Source: Scalesia atractyloides (Eukaryota; Streptophyta; Magnoliopsida; Asterales; Asteraceae). From it: a DNA stretch of 64,000 bases. Shown in pieces: positions 12,573 through 23,883 of this stretch. Position numbers and translations under genes: made by a program. The DNA is taken from the NCBI GenBank assembly GCA_947069175.1, contig CAMTDV010000013.1:55186610-55250609 (forward strand). Reading direction: 5' to 3'. Each line of letters starts with the position of its first letter. The stretch's first letter is position 1. The notes beneath the pieces were generated by a model, which saw nothing but the letters and a program-made list of their open reading frames with translations, ran no database searches and was not told the origin of the DNA.

Positions 12573-13618
12573 TGTCACACCCTGGTCATAGCGGAAGCGC
12601 AAGTGTGTGACTATTAGGTAATCATTGCATCCAATCTAGTAAAGAATATAAATTAACAATGATGCCATGCCATTAATAAGTTTCATTCCGTATATACAAC
12701 ATCAAAAGTGAAATCACATTGTTAACTGTTTCATATTGCCATTACAAAACATAATTTAAAACACATTGTTCCAAAATAAGACATTGTTTTCATCACAAAT
12801 TCATATTGAATCTTTGACCCCTATATACCCATACGAAGTTGGGATATAAAAGGCAAACCCTCCAAAGGTGGTACATTGTTGTCTAGACAATTTCCCATAC
12901 CCGAATCCTATCACCAGCTCATGTCTTGCATCCTGAAATACATGTAATTTTAAAAAGTCAACATAAACTTGGCGAGTTCATGTATTTAATTGTTTTCGTG
13001 TATTGAAATTCGAGTATGTTATTAGCATCAATGAGTTTTAAGGATCTATCACAAAAGCAAGTAACCAAACCGAGACAACTTTGACATCATTGGGATCACA
13101 AAAGCACTCCAAAGGGTATACAAACCAGGAGTGGAGCGGGTCTCAAACTCAATAGATCTACTTCTTTTGCACCTTGGTCACTAAGTGATTAATGGTTACT
13201 ATTGTCATCATCCTACTTACCCACAAATGATCGTGTTATCAACTAACCCATAGCTAAGATACTGTTTGTTATGACATGTATTTCCCTCGATAGATTTAAA
13301 ACGAAACTTTAAAATAATTGAAAGGAGGGACATGAACTCACAGTTTTGCTTTCCGTAAGTCGTACTAGTATCAGTCGGTGTCCATACACGTGTGTAACCT
13401 ACATGTCTATTAAGTTTATGAGACACCTAGGCCTCAACAGACCTTGTACTCATTGTTCATCTTGAATTCTTGTTATGTGTCTTTTTGTTATGATGGAACA
13501 ACCTTTAATGTTATTGTAGTGTTGGTAGTGTTCCTTGTTCGATTATTATTGTTATATATATTTCTCAATATGTATGTATATATATATATATATTGTTATC
13601 ATCTTAGGTCGTTTGTGA

Positions 13619-13893
13619 ATTGGGCCTTGCCCTTCACATGTCCTCGTGCCTTGCACGCGTGTCAATTGCCCTTGCCCATGTCATCTATGTCATTAGGGCC
13701 CAGCCAATGTTTTCTTGTCATTGGGCCTAGCCCATGTTATCTATGTCTTTGGGCCTAGCCCATGTTTTTAGTTCATTGGGCCTATCCCATGTAATTTATG
13801 TCTTTGGGCCTAGCCCATGTAATATATATCTTTATGCCTAGCCCATCTAATTTATATTTTGGGGCCTAGCCCATGTTTCTATATGTTTTTGGG
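13619..13893. repeat. TGGGCCTAGCCCA minisatellite, copy 2
   Basis: Same near-palindromic array as at 4951-5225, with point differences between units (for example TTATGCCTAGCCCA near 13830). It lies inside LTR H. Confidence 0.86.
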
Positions 13894-14509
13894 CTTTTAT
13901 TCGTTTTGAGCCTCATCCATTAATATCATGGAATTGGGCCTTGCACATGACTTTTACAATTTGGGACCTGGCCTAAATTTATTTATAAAGGCCCATTTTC
14001 TTATAAGTATTATACTTATAATATTTTTAGCTTTTTATATTTTTAACTTTCCAGATTTTGATTTTGATAACATATATATATGTTTAACGTCTAAATGCAT
14101 ATATTTGGACTTGTCGTTCGACGTTAATTATTAAGTGCTTGTTTTGGTCGAAAATCGCCCGTTGTCGTAATGACCTTTCGTGTCGGCGATTCACCCGTTG
14201 GTCGTCTACGCGATGGTGTAATCTTGAATGTTCGCCTATCGTTCGCATGGTTTCGTTTGTCCGATTATTGTTTCGACACATTACAAAAATATATTTGTTA
14301 TGTCACCAACACTTAGTATTTTTTCAAGTGTCTGTATTTTGTATATGATTGGGTATTTTATTGTGAATACCATAAGCTTCTAAATACATAACATATAATA
14401 CACATATATATTCATACAAAATCCTTGGTGACAATTGTGTATACGTATCTTTATTTCCCAAGTAAATATATATATATATTTGTAAAAAGTATTTATTTTT
14501 ATTTGTAAA

Positions 14510-14513
14510 TATA

Positions 14514-14544
<31 letters not shown>
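14510..14544. repeat. AT microsatellite
   Basis: Alternating AT run in LTR H copy 2, shorter than its counterpart at 5850-5904. Confidence 0.88.
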
Positions 14545-15937
14545 ACTTTGCTGAACACTTGGATATTTAGGGTTTAACCCTTATCATTAGGACCTACTTA
14601 ATGACGATTAATGTTACTAATCGCATTTAGTCCCACTAATCACCCCATTAGTCATGTCTTAATCGCGATTAGATTTTTAGAAAATTTCGCCATAGTTTCC
14701 CCTAAACTATGTCATTTTCCACGTTTAAAAAACATATTTAAAACCTGTTTAAGCTCATAATCAATATCAACAATCCATCACATATCTTCCTAATATTCAT
14801 TTTACAACATTAATACCTCATCATCCATACGTTTTAGTGTTAAAAGTCCTATTAAATTAAGTTGGTTTTCCATATTTATTAACATTTTCAAATCACTACT
14901 TTTGTCCTGTCATTTAATCAAGTTCATACCTTTAACCTCTTGATTACTACACCTTTTTAAGATGATTACAACTTAAGTAAAATGTTTACTTCTTATAAAA
15001 ATCATTCATGTGTAGAAAAATTATCTTTAAGTTGTAGTAATCTTCATGGATGATGTAGTTAATGATCTGGATTATATTTAAACCTTATCATGTTTAAATC
15101 TTCATTTTGATACCTGATCATACAAGATCATCTAACTTTTATATCATACTTTAACGTAAATAACTTCAACATGCTAACTAACTACCATATAAACACATAA
15201 TCAACACAAAATAAACAATATTTAGTGTTATTATTATGGTGTGAGTTAGGGTTTTTAGTATATCTTTTCTTCATTTTCAAGATGATCAACTTGTACATTA
15301 TTAATCTAAGCATAAAAATAAGCTAGATTATGGATGAGTTTTCCTTACAAAGGGTGCACAAGTTCCTTAATATTACCTAACATATCTTAAAACAATACAA
15401 GAAGAAGTTTAAGTGGATAAATATATTGGCAATCTAGGTAAATTTGTTTAAGATTTAATGACACTATCAAGATCAACGGTACTAGTGACTTGTATATATA
15501 ATTGAATGATCCTCTAAACACAAAACTCACAAAAATATGTATGTAAATACATCTTTACTTATTATTTCTTTTTAGAAAAATCCCAAAAAGATTTTCAGCT
15601 TTTAGCAATTTATCTTAGATTTTAAGTCTACCAAAGATGAAAACACCGTTAGTTCAAGTCAAAGCGACGATTGCTGGAAGAAAGCTGAAGAACACGGGTT
15701 GGGAGCTAATCTTCAAAAGAAGAGTTACCTAAACGTCCACAAAGTTCATTAATTTGAAACTTTACATTTTTTAAATAAATCTGTTTTGGTCAAACAATGG
15801 TCAATCAAGGTCATTAACTTGGAATTGGTAGGCAAATCAGATAACCAGGGTCATTAACTTGGACTTGGTTAACTTAGTGTGTTATTAAACGGATAAAAAA
15901 TTCATAAAAAATCAAGTTACAAAGTGTTTAAGAACTG

Positions 15938-16030
15938 ACTCGTACGAATGACACTGATTCGTACGAGTAACAAAACGTTTCACTCGCATGAACTATGGTT
16001 CGTACGAGCGACTACTGAATGAGTATAAAA
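15938..16030 (+). promoter_or_regulatory. ORF3 promoter of unit 3: two hairpins plus TATA box
   Basis: P1 arms ACTCGTACGAAT (15938) and ATTCGTACGAGT (15957) are a perfect 12-bp inverted repeat with a 7-nt loop that differs by one base from unit 2. P2 is at 15983-16008. TATAAAA is at 16024-16030. Confidence 0.65.
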
Positions 16031-16173
16031 GGCTCTATCATTAACACAAATCAGAATATTGACTCTGTGTGGTTGAGAGAGAATTTTTTGCGAACCAGTT
16101 CTTACCACTTCACATTTCTTGATCTATACTACGTACTGATATATTGGGGAGGTTGATTTGCACACAACTTGCA

Positions 16174-19100
16174 ATGGGAAAGGTACTTATACTCGATCTA
16201 AGTCGTTATAATGCCGAATTTAGACCAAACGGACATAAAACGTAGATTTAGGAAGATTGAACATGTAAAACAAAAAATTGAAATAAAAAACGTTAAAATC
16301 AGCCTTATTAACCTATAAATCGACCTTCAATTTGATAAAATCAACACTTTTAAGTTCGGTTTGACTTGGTGTAATTTCATGCGGTTTGGAACTCGTACGA
16401 ATAGTCACTCATACGAGCATATTATCAAATGTTTGTTATTATGTTCACTTGTACTAGTGAGTATTCGTATGGTAGGATCCTTAAAAGTTAAAGTTAAAAA
16501 TTTTGAAATTTGGTGACTCGTACGAGACATCATTCTTACAAAGTAGATCTTGTCAAAACTCTTGAAAATTTCTCTAAGTATAATTGTTCATCCGTATGAA
16601 TTATTGGCTTGTACGAATGACGTTTGATTCAGATCTTAATGTTTTGTTATTATATGTGACTCGTACGACTGAATGGGTCGTACGGGTGATTCAGTGTTGA
16701 AATTTTTTAAAGATTTTCTTACGGTTTGAAATGTCTATGCGTGCAGGTCAAGAAATCTTCTGTTTCTCTGTTCCATAACATATGTCGTCTTCTGGATGAT
16801 TCTATTCCAGAAATCTCCGCGTATAGTGAAGTCTTAGATTTTTAAGTTCGGTTTGACTTGGTGTTATTTCATGCGATTTGGAACTCGTACGAACAGTCAC
16901 TCGTACGAGCAGATTGTCAAATGTTTGTTATTGTTTTCACTTGTACGAGTGAGTATTCGTACGGGTAGGATCCTTAAAAGTTAAAGTTAAAAATTTTGAA
17001 ATTTTGGTGACTGGTACGAGACGTCATTCGTACGAAGTAGATCTTGTCAAAACTCTTGAAAATTTCTCTAAGTGTAATTGTTCATCCGTACGAATTAGTG
17101 GCTTGTACGAATGATGTTTTATTCAGATCTTAATGTTTTGTTATTATATGTTACTCGTACATCTAAATGGTCGTACGGGTGATTCAGTGTTGAAATTTTT
17201 TAAAGATTTTCTAATGGTTTGAAATGTCTATGTGTGCAGGTCAAGAAATCTTCTGTTTCTCCGTTCCATAACATATGCCGTCTTCTGGATGATTCTATTC
17301 CAGAAATCACCGCGTATAGTGAAGTGTTAGATTTTTTGGGCAGACTTCCAGTTACTAAAGCTCTCACCATTCGCCATACTGCGTATAGATCTCATATTGA
17401 GTATTTCTAGAATGCGGCAGAATATGATGCAGAGGAGAATGCGATTGTTTCGGCTGTGAAGATTAAAAATGAAGATATTCTGGTTAAGATCACCGAAGAC
17501 TTAATCAGAAAAGTGCTGGAATTCAACGACCATGGAGATAATCCAACAGGATTTTCTGAGTATATTGTGAAGCGATGTTTTTATCGTATGGGTTATGCCG
17601 GTTCATGAATGCTGCTCCTTTTAAGAAGGCTAAAAGGAGGATTTGACGAGTTAGTTGATTACCAGATGTGCATGATCACCGCACTCGTTCTGAACCTACT
17701 GTACAACTTTTCAAAGGTGATATTTTCTCAGATGGTTCAGAATACATAACGAGAGAAGTTTTTGCCGTACCCACCGTTTATCCAGATGCTGGTAGACTAT
17801 TTGCATCCCAATCTGAAGAAAAAGAAGGATGATGTGCTTAAGTTAGAACATATGGATATCTCGACACTGAAGAAAATTAATTTACATCTCAATAGATTTC
17901 CTAATGTAAAACCAGTGTTTGGCGTAATATTGACAAAGATTATATCTCTCCAGCACTAGGAAAGTGGAGAAAAAGTGGTGATGAGAATGAGGAGCTTACA
18001 ACGCTTGATGACTTTATTGAGAAGGGAAGCGCTTGGTTTGTAAAAGAAGGGCTAAGAGAGCCAAGAGAAAGCCAACATCAACATCAACATCTTCCTCTTG
18101 TACCCCTCAGAAGAAACAAAAAGCATCCGAAAGCTCAAGACTGATTGACGAATCAGAGCCGAAGGAAAATATTCAAGATATGGCTGCTGATATTGAAAGA
18201 CAGACATTTGGAGAAAAAGAGAAAGTGGTTGAAGAAGTGTCCTCTTCCAGTACTGATTCGGAAGACAGTATTGTTGGAGAAAAAGAAAGAGCTAAAGAGT
18301 TAGAGAAAGAATGTTTAGCCGAACTATAGAGAAAAGCTGAAGAATAGAGTCGTAAAGTGACATGTGAAGATGATTCGACATATATACCTTCGGGTTCTGA
18401 CTATGATACTCCTGTGCACAAACCAGCTAAGAAGAAATCTTGACGTATCAAAAGATCGGCAGTGAGAAGCACTGATTCTCGTAAAGACAAATCAAAGGAA
18501 AAAGTGCAGAAACAGACTATAGAAAAAGTGCATGCTGAGCCGACTCCACCGACACCACCATCACCGGCTCGTCAACAAACTCAACAGCAAGTACCACAAC
18601 CACCACTGCAGCCGACGCCACAACCCTCATAGTCTCAACCCCATTTTGATTTTGACTTTAACTTTGCTGACATACCAGGGGGTGAAGATTTTACTGCTGA
18701 CATGTTTAACGATGCACGTGTTGAAGAATTATAAAAGCAGGTCATGTTAAACACAGTCAAGATTGTAGAACTGCAGGAACAGCTCAAAGTTTTAAACAAA
18801 GACAAACAGTAGCTCGAAGCTATGTTAGGTAGTATTGTATCTGAAAATGAGCGTTTAAGGATTCACATGGCTGAATATGAAGAAGAATGTCCCAGGAGCC
18901 AAAGAAGGATGAATTTATTTGAAAAGATACTTACTAAGAAGCTTGGTACTAATATTGCTGCTGAGATTGATGAGATTGAAAGAGCTGAGGCACGAGAATG
19001 GGTTGCTGAGTGCGAGCGTCTTTCTAAAGAATTATCTGACGTGCAAGGCAAAAGCGAAAGTCGATGAGGATCCTGTGAATGTTACAACTAAGCCAGAAGC

Positions 19101-19246
19101 TGAATCTACGCCAGTTATTACTGATATTGTGGCTAGTCAATTGTTCGAAAAAAGATATCAAATGTTTATTCTACATCAAAATCAGCTTCGAAGAGAAAGA
19201 TTAAGAACAAGCACACTAGTTTGAGCAGATAGTTAATGTCTATTTC
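16174..19246 (+). pseudogene. ORF3 pseudogene, unit 3 (internally deleted)
   Basis: Exon 1 ATG-GGA-AAG is at 16174-16182 with GTACTT after it. Exon 2 starts at 17240 after TGCAG and gives the same M-G-K-V-K-K-S-S-V-S-P-F-H start. It shares with unit 2 the TAG at 17408 and the TAA in the N-terminal domain, and with units 1 and 2 the stops at 18345, 18441 and 18630. Private damage: a 1-nt loss near 17600, about 60 bp lost near 17625, and about 1.42 kb lost at 19132, which removes the acidic and most C-terminal sequence and joins T-D-I-V directly to the segment before LTR H. The last exon piece continues beyond the LTR at 23112. Confidence 0.8.
16350..17336 (+). repeat. Intron tandem repeats, unit 3 (two copies)
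   Basis: AGTTCGG landmarks at 16353 and 16845 give a period of 492 bp. Copy 1 ends in a decoy exon with TAA near 16843, and copy 2 runs into the true exon 2. Copy number in units 1-2-3 is therefore 2 (one truncated), 3 and 2. Confidence 0.9.
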
Positions 19247-22200
19247 TGTCACACCCTGGTCGTAGCGGAAGCGCAAGAGTGTGACTATTAGGTAATCATT
19301 GCATCCAATCTAGTAAAGATATAAATTAACAATGATGCCATGCCATTAATAAGTTTCATTCCGTATATACAACCATCAAAAGTGAAATCACATTGTTAAC
19401 TGTTTCATATTGCCATTACAAAACATAATTTAAAACACATTGTTCCAAAATAAGACATTGTTTTCATCACAAATTCATATTGAATCTTTGACCCCTATAT
19501 ACCCATACGAAGTTGGGATATAAAAGGCAAACCCTCCAAAGGTGGTACATTGTTGTCTAGACAATTTCCCATACCCGAATCCTATCACTAGCTCATGTCT
19601 TGCATCCTGAAATACATGTAATTTTAAAAAGTCAACATAAACTTGGCGAGTTCATGTATTTAATTGTTTTCGTGTATTGAAATTCGAGTATGTTATTAGC
19701 ATCAATGAGTTTTAAGGATCTATCACAAAAGCAAGTAACCAAACCGAGACAACTTTGACATCATTGGGATCACAAAAGCACTCCAAAGGTATACAAACCA
19801 GGAGTGGAGCGGGTCTCAAACTCAATAGATCTACTTCTTTTGCACCTTGGTCACTAAGTGATTAATGGTTACTATTGTCATCATCCTACTTACCCACAAA
19901 TGATCGTGTTATCAACTAACCCATAGCTAAGATACTGTTTGTTATGAAATGTATTTCCCTCGATAGATTTAAAACGAAACTTTAAAATAATTGAAAGGAG
20001 GGACATGAACTCACAGTTTTGCTTTCCGTAAGTCGTACTAGTATCAGTCGGTGTCCGTACACGTGTGTAACCTACATGTCTATTAAGTTTATGAGACACC
20101 TAGGCCTCAACAGACCTTGTACTCATTGTTCATCTTGAATTCTTGTTATGTGTCTTTTTGTTATGATGGAACAACCTTTAATGTTATTGTAGTGTTGGTA
20201 GTTTCCTTGTTCGATTATTATTGTTATATATATTTCTCAATATGTATGTATATATATATATATATTGTTATCATCTTAGGTCGTTTGTTAATTGGGCCTT
20301 GCCCTTCACATGTCCTCGTGCCTTGCACGCGTGTCAATTGGCCTTGCCCATGTCATCTATGTCATTAGGCCTAGCCAATGTTTTCTTGTCATTGGGCCTA
20401 GCCCATGTTATCTATGTCTTTGGGCCTAGCCCATGTTTTTAGTTCATTGGGCCTATCCCATGTAATTTATGTCTTTGGGCCTAGCCCATGTAATATATAT
20501 CTTTGGGCCTAGCCCATCTAATTTATATTTTGGGGCCTAGCCCATGTTTCTATATGTTTTTGGGCTCTTATTCGTTTTGAGCTTCATCCATTAATATTAT
20601 GGAATTGGGCCTTGCACATGACTTTTACAATTTGGGCCTGGCCTAAATTTATTTATAAAAGCCCTTTTTCTTATAAGTATTATACTTATAATATTTTTAG
20701 CTTTTTATATTTTTAACTTTCCAGATTTTGATTTTGATAACATTATATATATGTTTAACGTCTAAATACATATATTTGGACTTGTCGTTCGACGTTAATT
20801 ATTAAGTGCTTGTTTTGGTCGAAAATCGCCCGTTGTCGTGATGACCTTTCGTGTCGGCGATTCACCCGTTGGTCGTCTACGCGATGGTGTAATCTTGAAT
20901 GTTCGCCTATCGTTCGCCATTAATCATGTCTTAATCGCGATTAGATTTTTAGAAAATTTCGCCATAGTTTCCCCTAAACTATGGCATTTTCCATGTTTAA
21001 AAACATATTTAAAACCTGTTTAAGCTCATAATCAATATCAACAATCCATCACATATCTTCCTAATATTCATTTTACAACATTAATACCTCATCATCCATA
21101 CGTTTTAGTGTTAAAAGTCCTATTAAATTAAGATGGTTTTCCATATTTATTAACATTTTCAAATCACTACTTTTGTCCTGTCATTTAATCAAGTTCATAC
21201 CTTTAACCTCTTGATTACTACACCTTTTTAAGAGGATTACAACTTAAATAAAATGTTTACTTCTTATAAAAATCATTCATGTGTAGAAAAATTATCTTTA
21301 AGTTGTAGTAATCTTCATGGATGATGTAGTTAATGATCTGGATTAGATTTAAACCTTATCATGTTTAAATCTTCATTTTTATACCTGATCATACAAGATC
21401 ATCTAACTTTTATATCATACTTTAACGTAAATAACTTCAACATGCTAACTAACTACCATATAAACACATAATCAACACAAAATAAACAATACTTAGTGTT
21501 CATTATTATGGTGTGAGTTAGGGTTTTTAGTATATCTTTTCTTCATTTTCAAGATGATCAACTTGTACATTATTAATCTAAGCATAAAAATAAGCTAGAT
21601 TACGGATGAGTTTTCCTTACAAAGGGTGCACAAGTTCTTGATGATCTTAGAAGAAATATGATGCTCCAAAAAAGCCTTAGTGATCCTCCACCCTTGCTAG
21701 CTCCTTGAATGATCTTGATGAGGCTTTAAAGTGGATGGAATGTGGTGTTTTATGGTGGCTAAGTGGTGGTTCAAAGTGGTGGTAGTGGTGCCGTGAGCTA
21801 GAGAGAGAGAGAGTGAGCGGGAAAGTGGTTGCAACTTTGATGAAGGAAAATGATGAAGAAATGTGGTAACTTATGAAATAAAACATGCCATTCTTTCACA
21901 TCTTCATCACATCAAACATCATACTCCTAATCTTTAATTTTCAACAAAATCAAGTGGGCATGGGGCCCACTTCAAACCATCAAAGAGTGGGGGGGGGGGG
22001 TAAAATGTAACATTTTCTTACACATGTTATAATTATTAGATATTTTGGCCATTATGTTAAGTATGGTGATTAAGGGTTTGATCTTGCATCCTTATCATAA
22101 GATTAGGGTTTAGTGTGTTATTACATGGTAATTAATCCACTTAGTCCTCCAATATAAGTTTCGGATGACAGAAATGTCGTTAGATGGCTCATCGTTGCAA

Positions 22201-23106
22201 TAATCGCTAATAAACGAACTTATTTATTTAGTACCGGAAGCTTTTGTTTTCGACCACCACAATTGATATGGTGTTTACTTAGTGCATTTTCGACCTAAAA
22301 ATGTGTATAACTAGTTCGCTAGACAATATACGATGAGCTAAGATGGCCGAAATGTCTTTCGTTCGGTCGTTCGATCGATATCGACACTTTTATGTTTCGC
22401 CGTCGAACTTTTTCGAAAGTTTTGTTTCGATGACCTCATGTTAGTTGAATGGATTCCGAGTTTCAAATGAGTCTTAACTAGTTCACTAGATGCCCGAATG
22501 AGGCTATCGGCCACTAAAATACTCGTCGTTTCGTCAATCGGTCGCCTTCCGGTCGAATTGTGCACTGTTTGTCGAATGACCTGAAACGATGTCTATTGTT
22601 CATTCTGGCTATTCTCACATTGTTTTAGGATGATTAACATTGTTTTACTCTTATTCTTACATCCATAATCCTCCGAATTAGTCTTGCGAACAAACCGACT
22701 TTGTCGCCTTTTTGGTCAAAACGGACAATTTTGCAATTTAGGCGTTGTAGTAGAAAGTTATGTTTTATTGTAATGATTAATCTCAAATAAGTGTTTTCAT
22801 TTATATATGGACTCAGGTATGGCTTTAAAATGTCGTTATTCCTTGTTCCGATTTGTTTTAGCGGATTTACCGACACAGTTAGTGTCACCGCAATTAGTGC
22901 GCCCAACACTTTTAGCGCATTGTTTTGGTTTGTTACGCGTCGTAACGGAAACCAGTATATGTTATGATCATATTTACTTGTCCTAATATTTAGGATATGA
23001 CATACGACTCAGTTACGAAATTAAATTACGATAATATACATGAGATTATGAACTACAAATAGTGATTAAATTGTACAGAATTACCGGTTATTTGCCATTT
23101 GTCACA
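19247..23106 (-). repeat. Solo gypsy-type LTR H (complete, inserted in ORF3)
   Basis: This copy shows both LTR ends: TGTCACACC at 19247 and GTCACA at 23106. The flanks are ATTTC (19242-19246) and ATGTC (23107-23111), a 5-bp target-site duplication with one mismatch, and ORF3 resumes right after it. Read on the minus strand the LTR begins TGTGACA and ends GGTGTGACA. At 3.86 kb, with no PBS, PPT or pol, it is best explained as a solo LTR. Compared with copy 2 it lacks about 0.4 kb near 20919 (join at GTTCGC). It also contains a 12-G run at 21989-22000. Confidence 0.8.
20293..20568. repeat. TGGGCCTAGCCCA minisatellite, copy 3
   Basis: Same array as in units 1 and 2, inside the complete LTR H. 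Confidence 0.86.
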
Positions 23107-23111
23107 ATGTC

Positions 23112-23342
23112 GCCAACGATATACATTCTGCATCGACATAGAACACTTCATGTAGGAAACTAGAGGAGATTGAGCTATGAAAGAAAGATAAGAAAGAAGA
23201 AAGAATGGCAGAGCGAGCACGTATTGCGTCGTTAAGAAGTTTTTGGTTTGGAAATACAGTTACCCGACCTCCCCCTACAAATCAAACACCTATTTCTTCT
23301 AAGGAGTGTCGCAAGCCACCAAAACATATCTTTAGGCGTTAA
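23112..23342 (+). pseudogene. ORF3 C-terminal tail (right of LTR H)
   Basis: Aligns with the last 80 or so codons of ORF3 in element E (the part after K-I-V-N-V ending F-F-G-R-stop). Nucleotide similarity is clear but the frame is broken several times. The conserved end R-x-P-P-K-x-x-F is recognisable before the TAA at 23340. This proves that ORF3 once ran through the site now holding LTR H. Confidence 0.75.
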
Positions 23343-23393
23343 CTGCCAAATTTTTGAAGATTATTTGAAAACTATCAATGACTACGACAACAT

Positions 23394-23406
23394 CCAAGGG
23401 GGAGTT
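23394..23406 (+). other. Polypurine tract of copia B
   Basis: CCAAGGGGGAGTT directly precedes the LTR start TGTTGGTGC. The same tract, reversed, is at 46308-46320 in element E. It would prime plus-strand DNA synthesis. Confidence 0.85.
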
Positions 23407-23883
23407 TGTTGGTGCATAATGTCTATTGCCTACGTCTAGGATATGTTGTTTATGTATATTGGGCTTAGAATGTGAGTTTGTAAATGTTAATATATGTTGT
23501 TTATGTTTAGTTGTTGACTCGTACATGGCACTCGCACGAGTCACACTCTGTTACCCACTCTCCTGTGCGAGTCATGTCGACCTATAAATAGAGGAGTGTT
23601 GTGTCAGAACTTGTAATTCTGTTGGTGTGGCGAAGCCCTGCTGAACTGTTTACTTGCAATGTACTTGTTCACCTATATCAATACAATCAAACGCATTTAA
23701 GCAGTAGATCTCACTTGTTTGTTTGTCAACCTCACTAACAATGAATTCCGCCTCTATTAGTTGAGTCAGATCGGTCTGATCTCACTTGTTTGTTTGTCAA
23801 CCTCACTAACAATGAATTTCGCCTCTGTTAGTTGAGTTAGATCGGTCCGGTGCTCATCGGAGGAGAGATGATCCCACCTCACA
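23407..23883 (+). repeat. 3' LTR of copia B
   Basis: Begins TGTTGGTGCATAATG and ends CCTCACA, matching the E LTRs on the opposite strand. A TATA box (TATAAATA) is at 23583-23590. TCGTACAT/TCGCACGAG motifs near 23519-23545 belong to the same palindrome family as the ORF3 hairpins. A 71-bp tandem duplication (23707-23777 and 23778-23848) makes it longer than the 371-bp E 5' LTR. Confidence 0.85.

Larger units (their letters stand above)
6727..15365 (+). repeat. Tandem unit 2 (most complete, 8639 bp)
   Basis: This unit contains, in order, copia noncoding sequence, promoter hairpins and TATA box, the 3-codon first exon, an intron with three 490-bp repeats, the ORF3 main exon, and the first 2.79 kb of LTR H. 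The distance between the same landmark in units 2 and 3 is 8639 bp (7414 to 16053). The copia noncoding part at 6727-7290 is homologous to 50936-51500 of element E on the opposite strand, which fixes its origin between pol and ORF3. Confidence 0.92.
12573..15365 (-). repeat. Partial gypsy-type LTR H, copy 2
   Basis: Starts TGTCACACCCTGG after ATTTC of ORF3 and stops at the tandem join (CAAGTTC/CTTAAT). It is collinear with copy 1 and keeps the region around 14248-14645 that copy 3 has lost. Confidence 0.85.
15366..21637 (+). repeat. Tandem unit 3 (continues into unique sequence)
   Basis: Same layout as unit 2. After CAAGTTC at 21637 the sequence does not jump back to copia noncoding DNA but runs on through the rest of LTR H, so this is the original right end of the array. 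Private deletions: about 60 bp in the ORF3 exon near 17625, about 1.42 kb of ORF3 at 19132, and about 0.4 kb in LTR H near 20919. Confidence 0.9.
1..23883 (+). mobile_element. 3' part of Sirevirus-like Ty1/copia element B with triplicated ORF3 region
   Basis: The right end is a polypurine tract (23394-23406) followed by a copia LTR (23407-23883) that matches the LTRs of element E in the opposite orientation. Upstream lies the ORF3 family also found in E between RNase H and the 3' LTR, so this is the post-pol part of the same family. Gag and pol are not in the window and must lie to the left. The ORF3 gene is interrupted by a gypsy-type LTR (H), and the block noncoding-promoter-ORF3-partial LTR is present three times in tandem. 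Placement in the Sirevirus lineage is inferred from ORF3 after pol and from the layout of E. The left target-site duplication is outside the window. Confidence 0.8.

Noticed and set aside
3910..21637. Reading units 1-3 as an LTR-internal-LTR-internal-LTR array of one chimeric gypsy element carrying ORF3
   Set aside because: There is no PBS or PPT at the LTR H borders. The first two LTRs are truncated at the same point, the third continues into a full LTR with a target-site duplication, and ORF3 resumes on its far side. A solo LTR insertion followed by tandem duplication explains everything.
21989..22000. Run of 12 G as a regulatory or G-quadruplex signal
   Set aside because: A single homopolymer in a decayed LTR; a sequencing or slippage product is as likely, and it is not flanked by other G runs.
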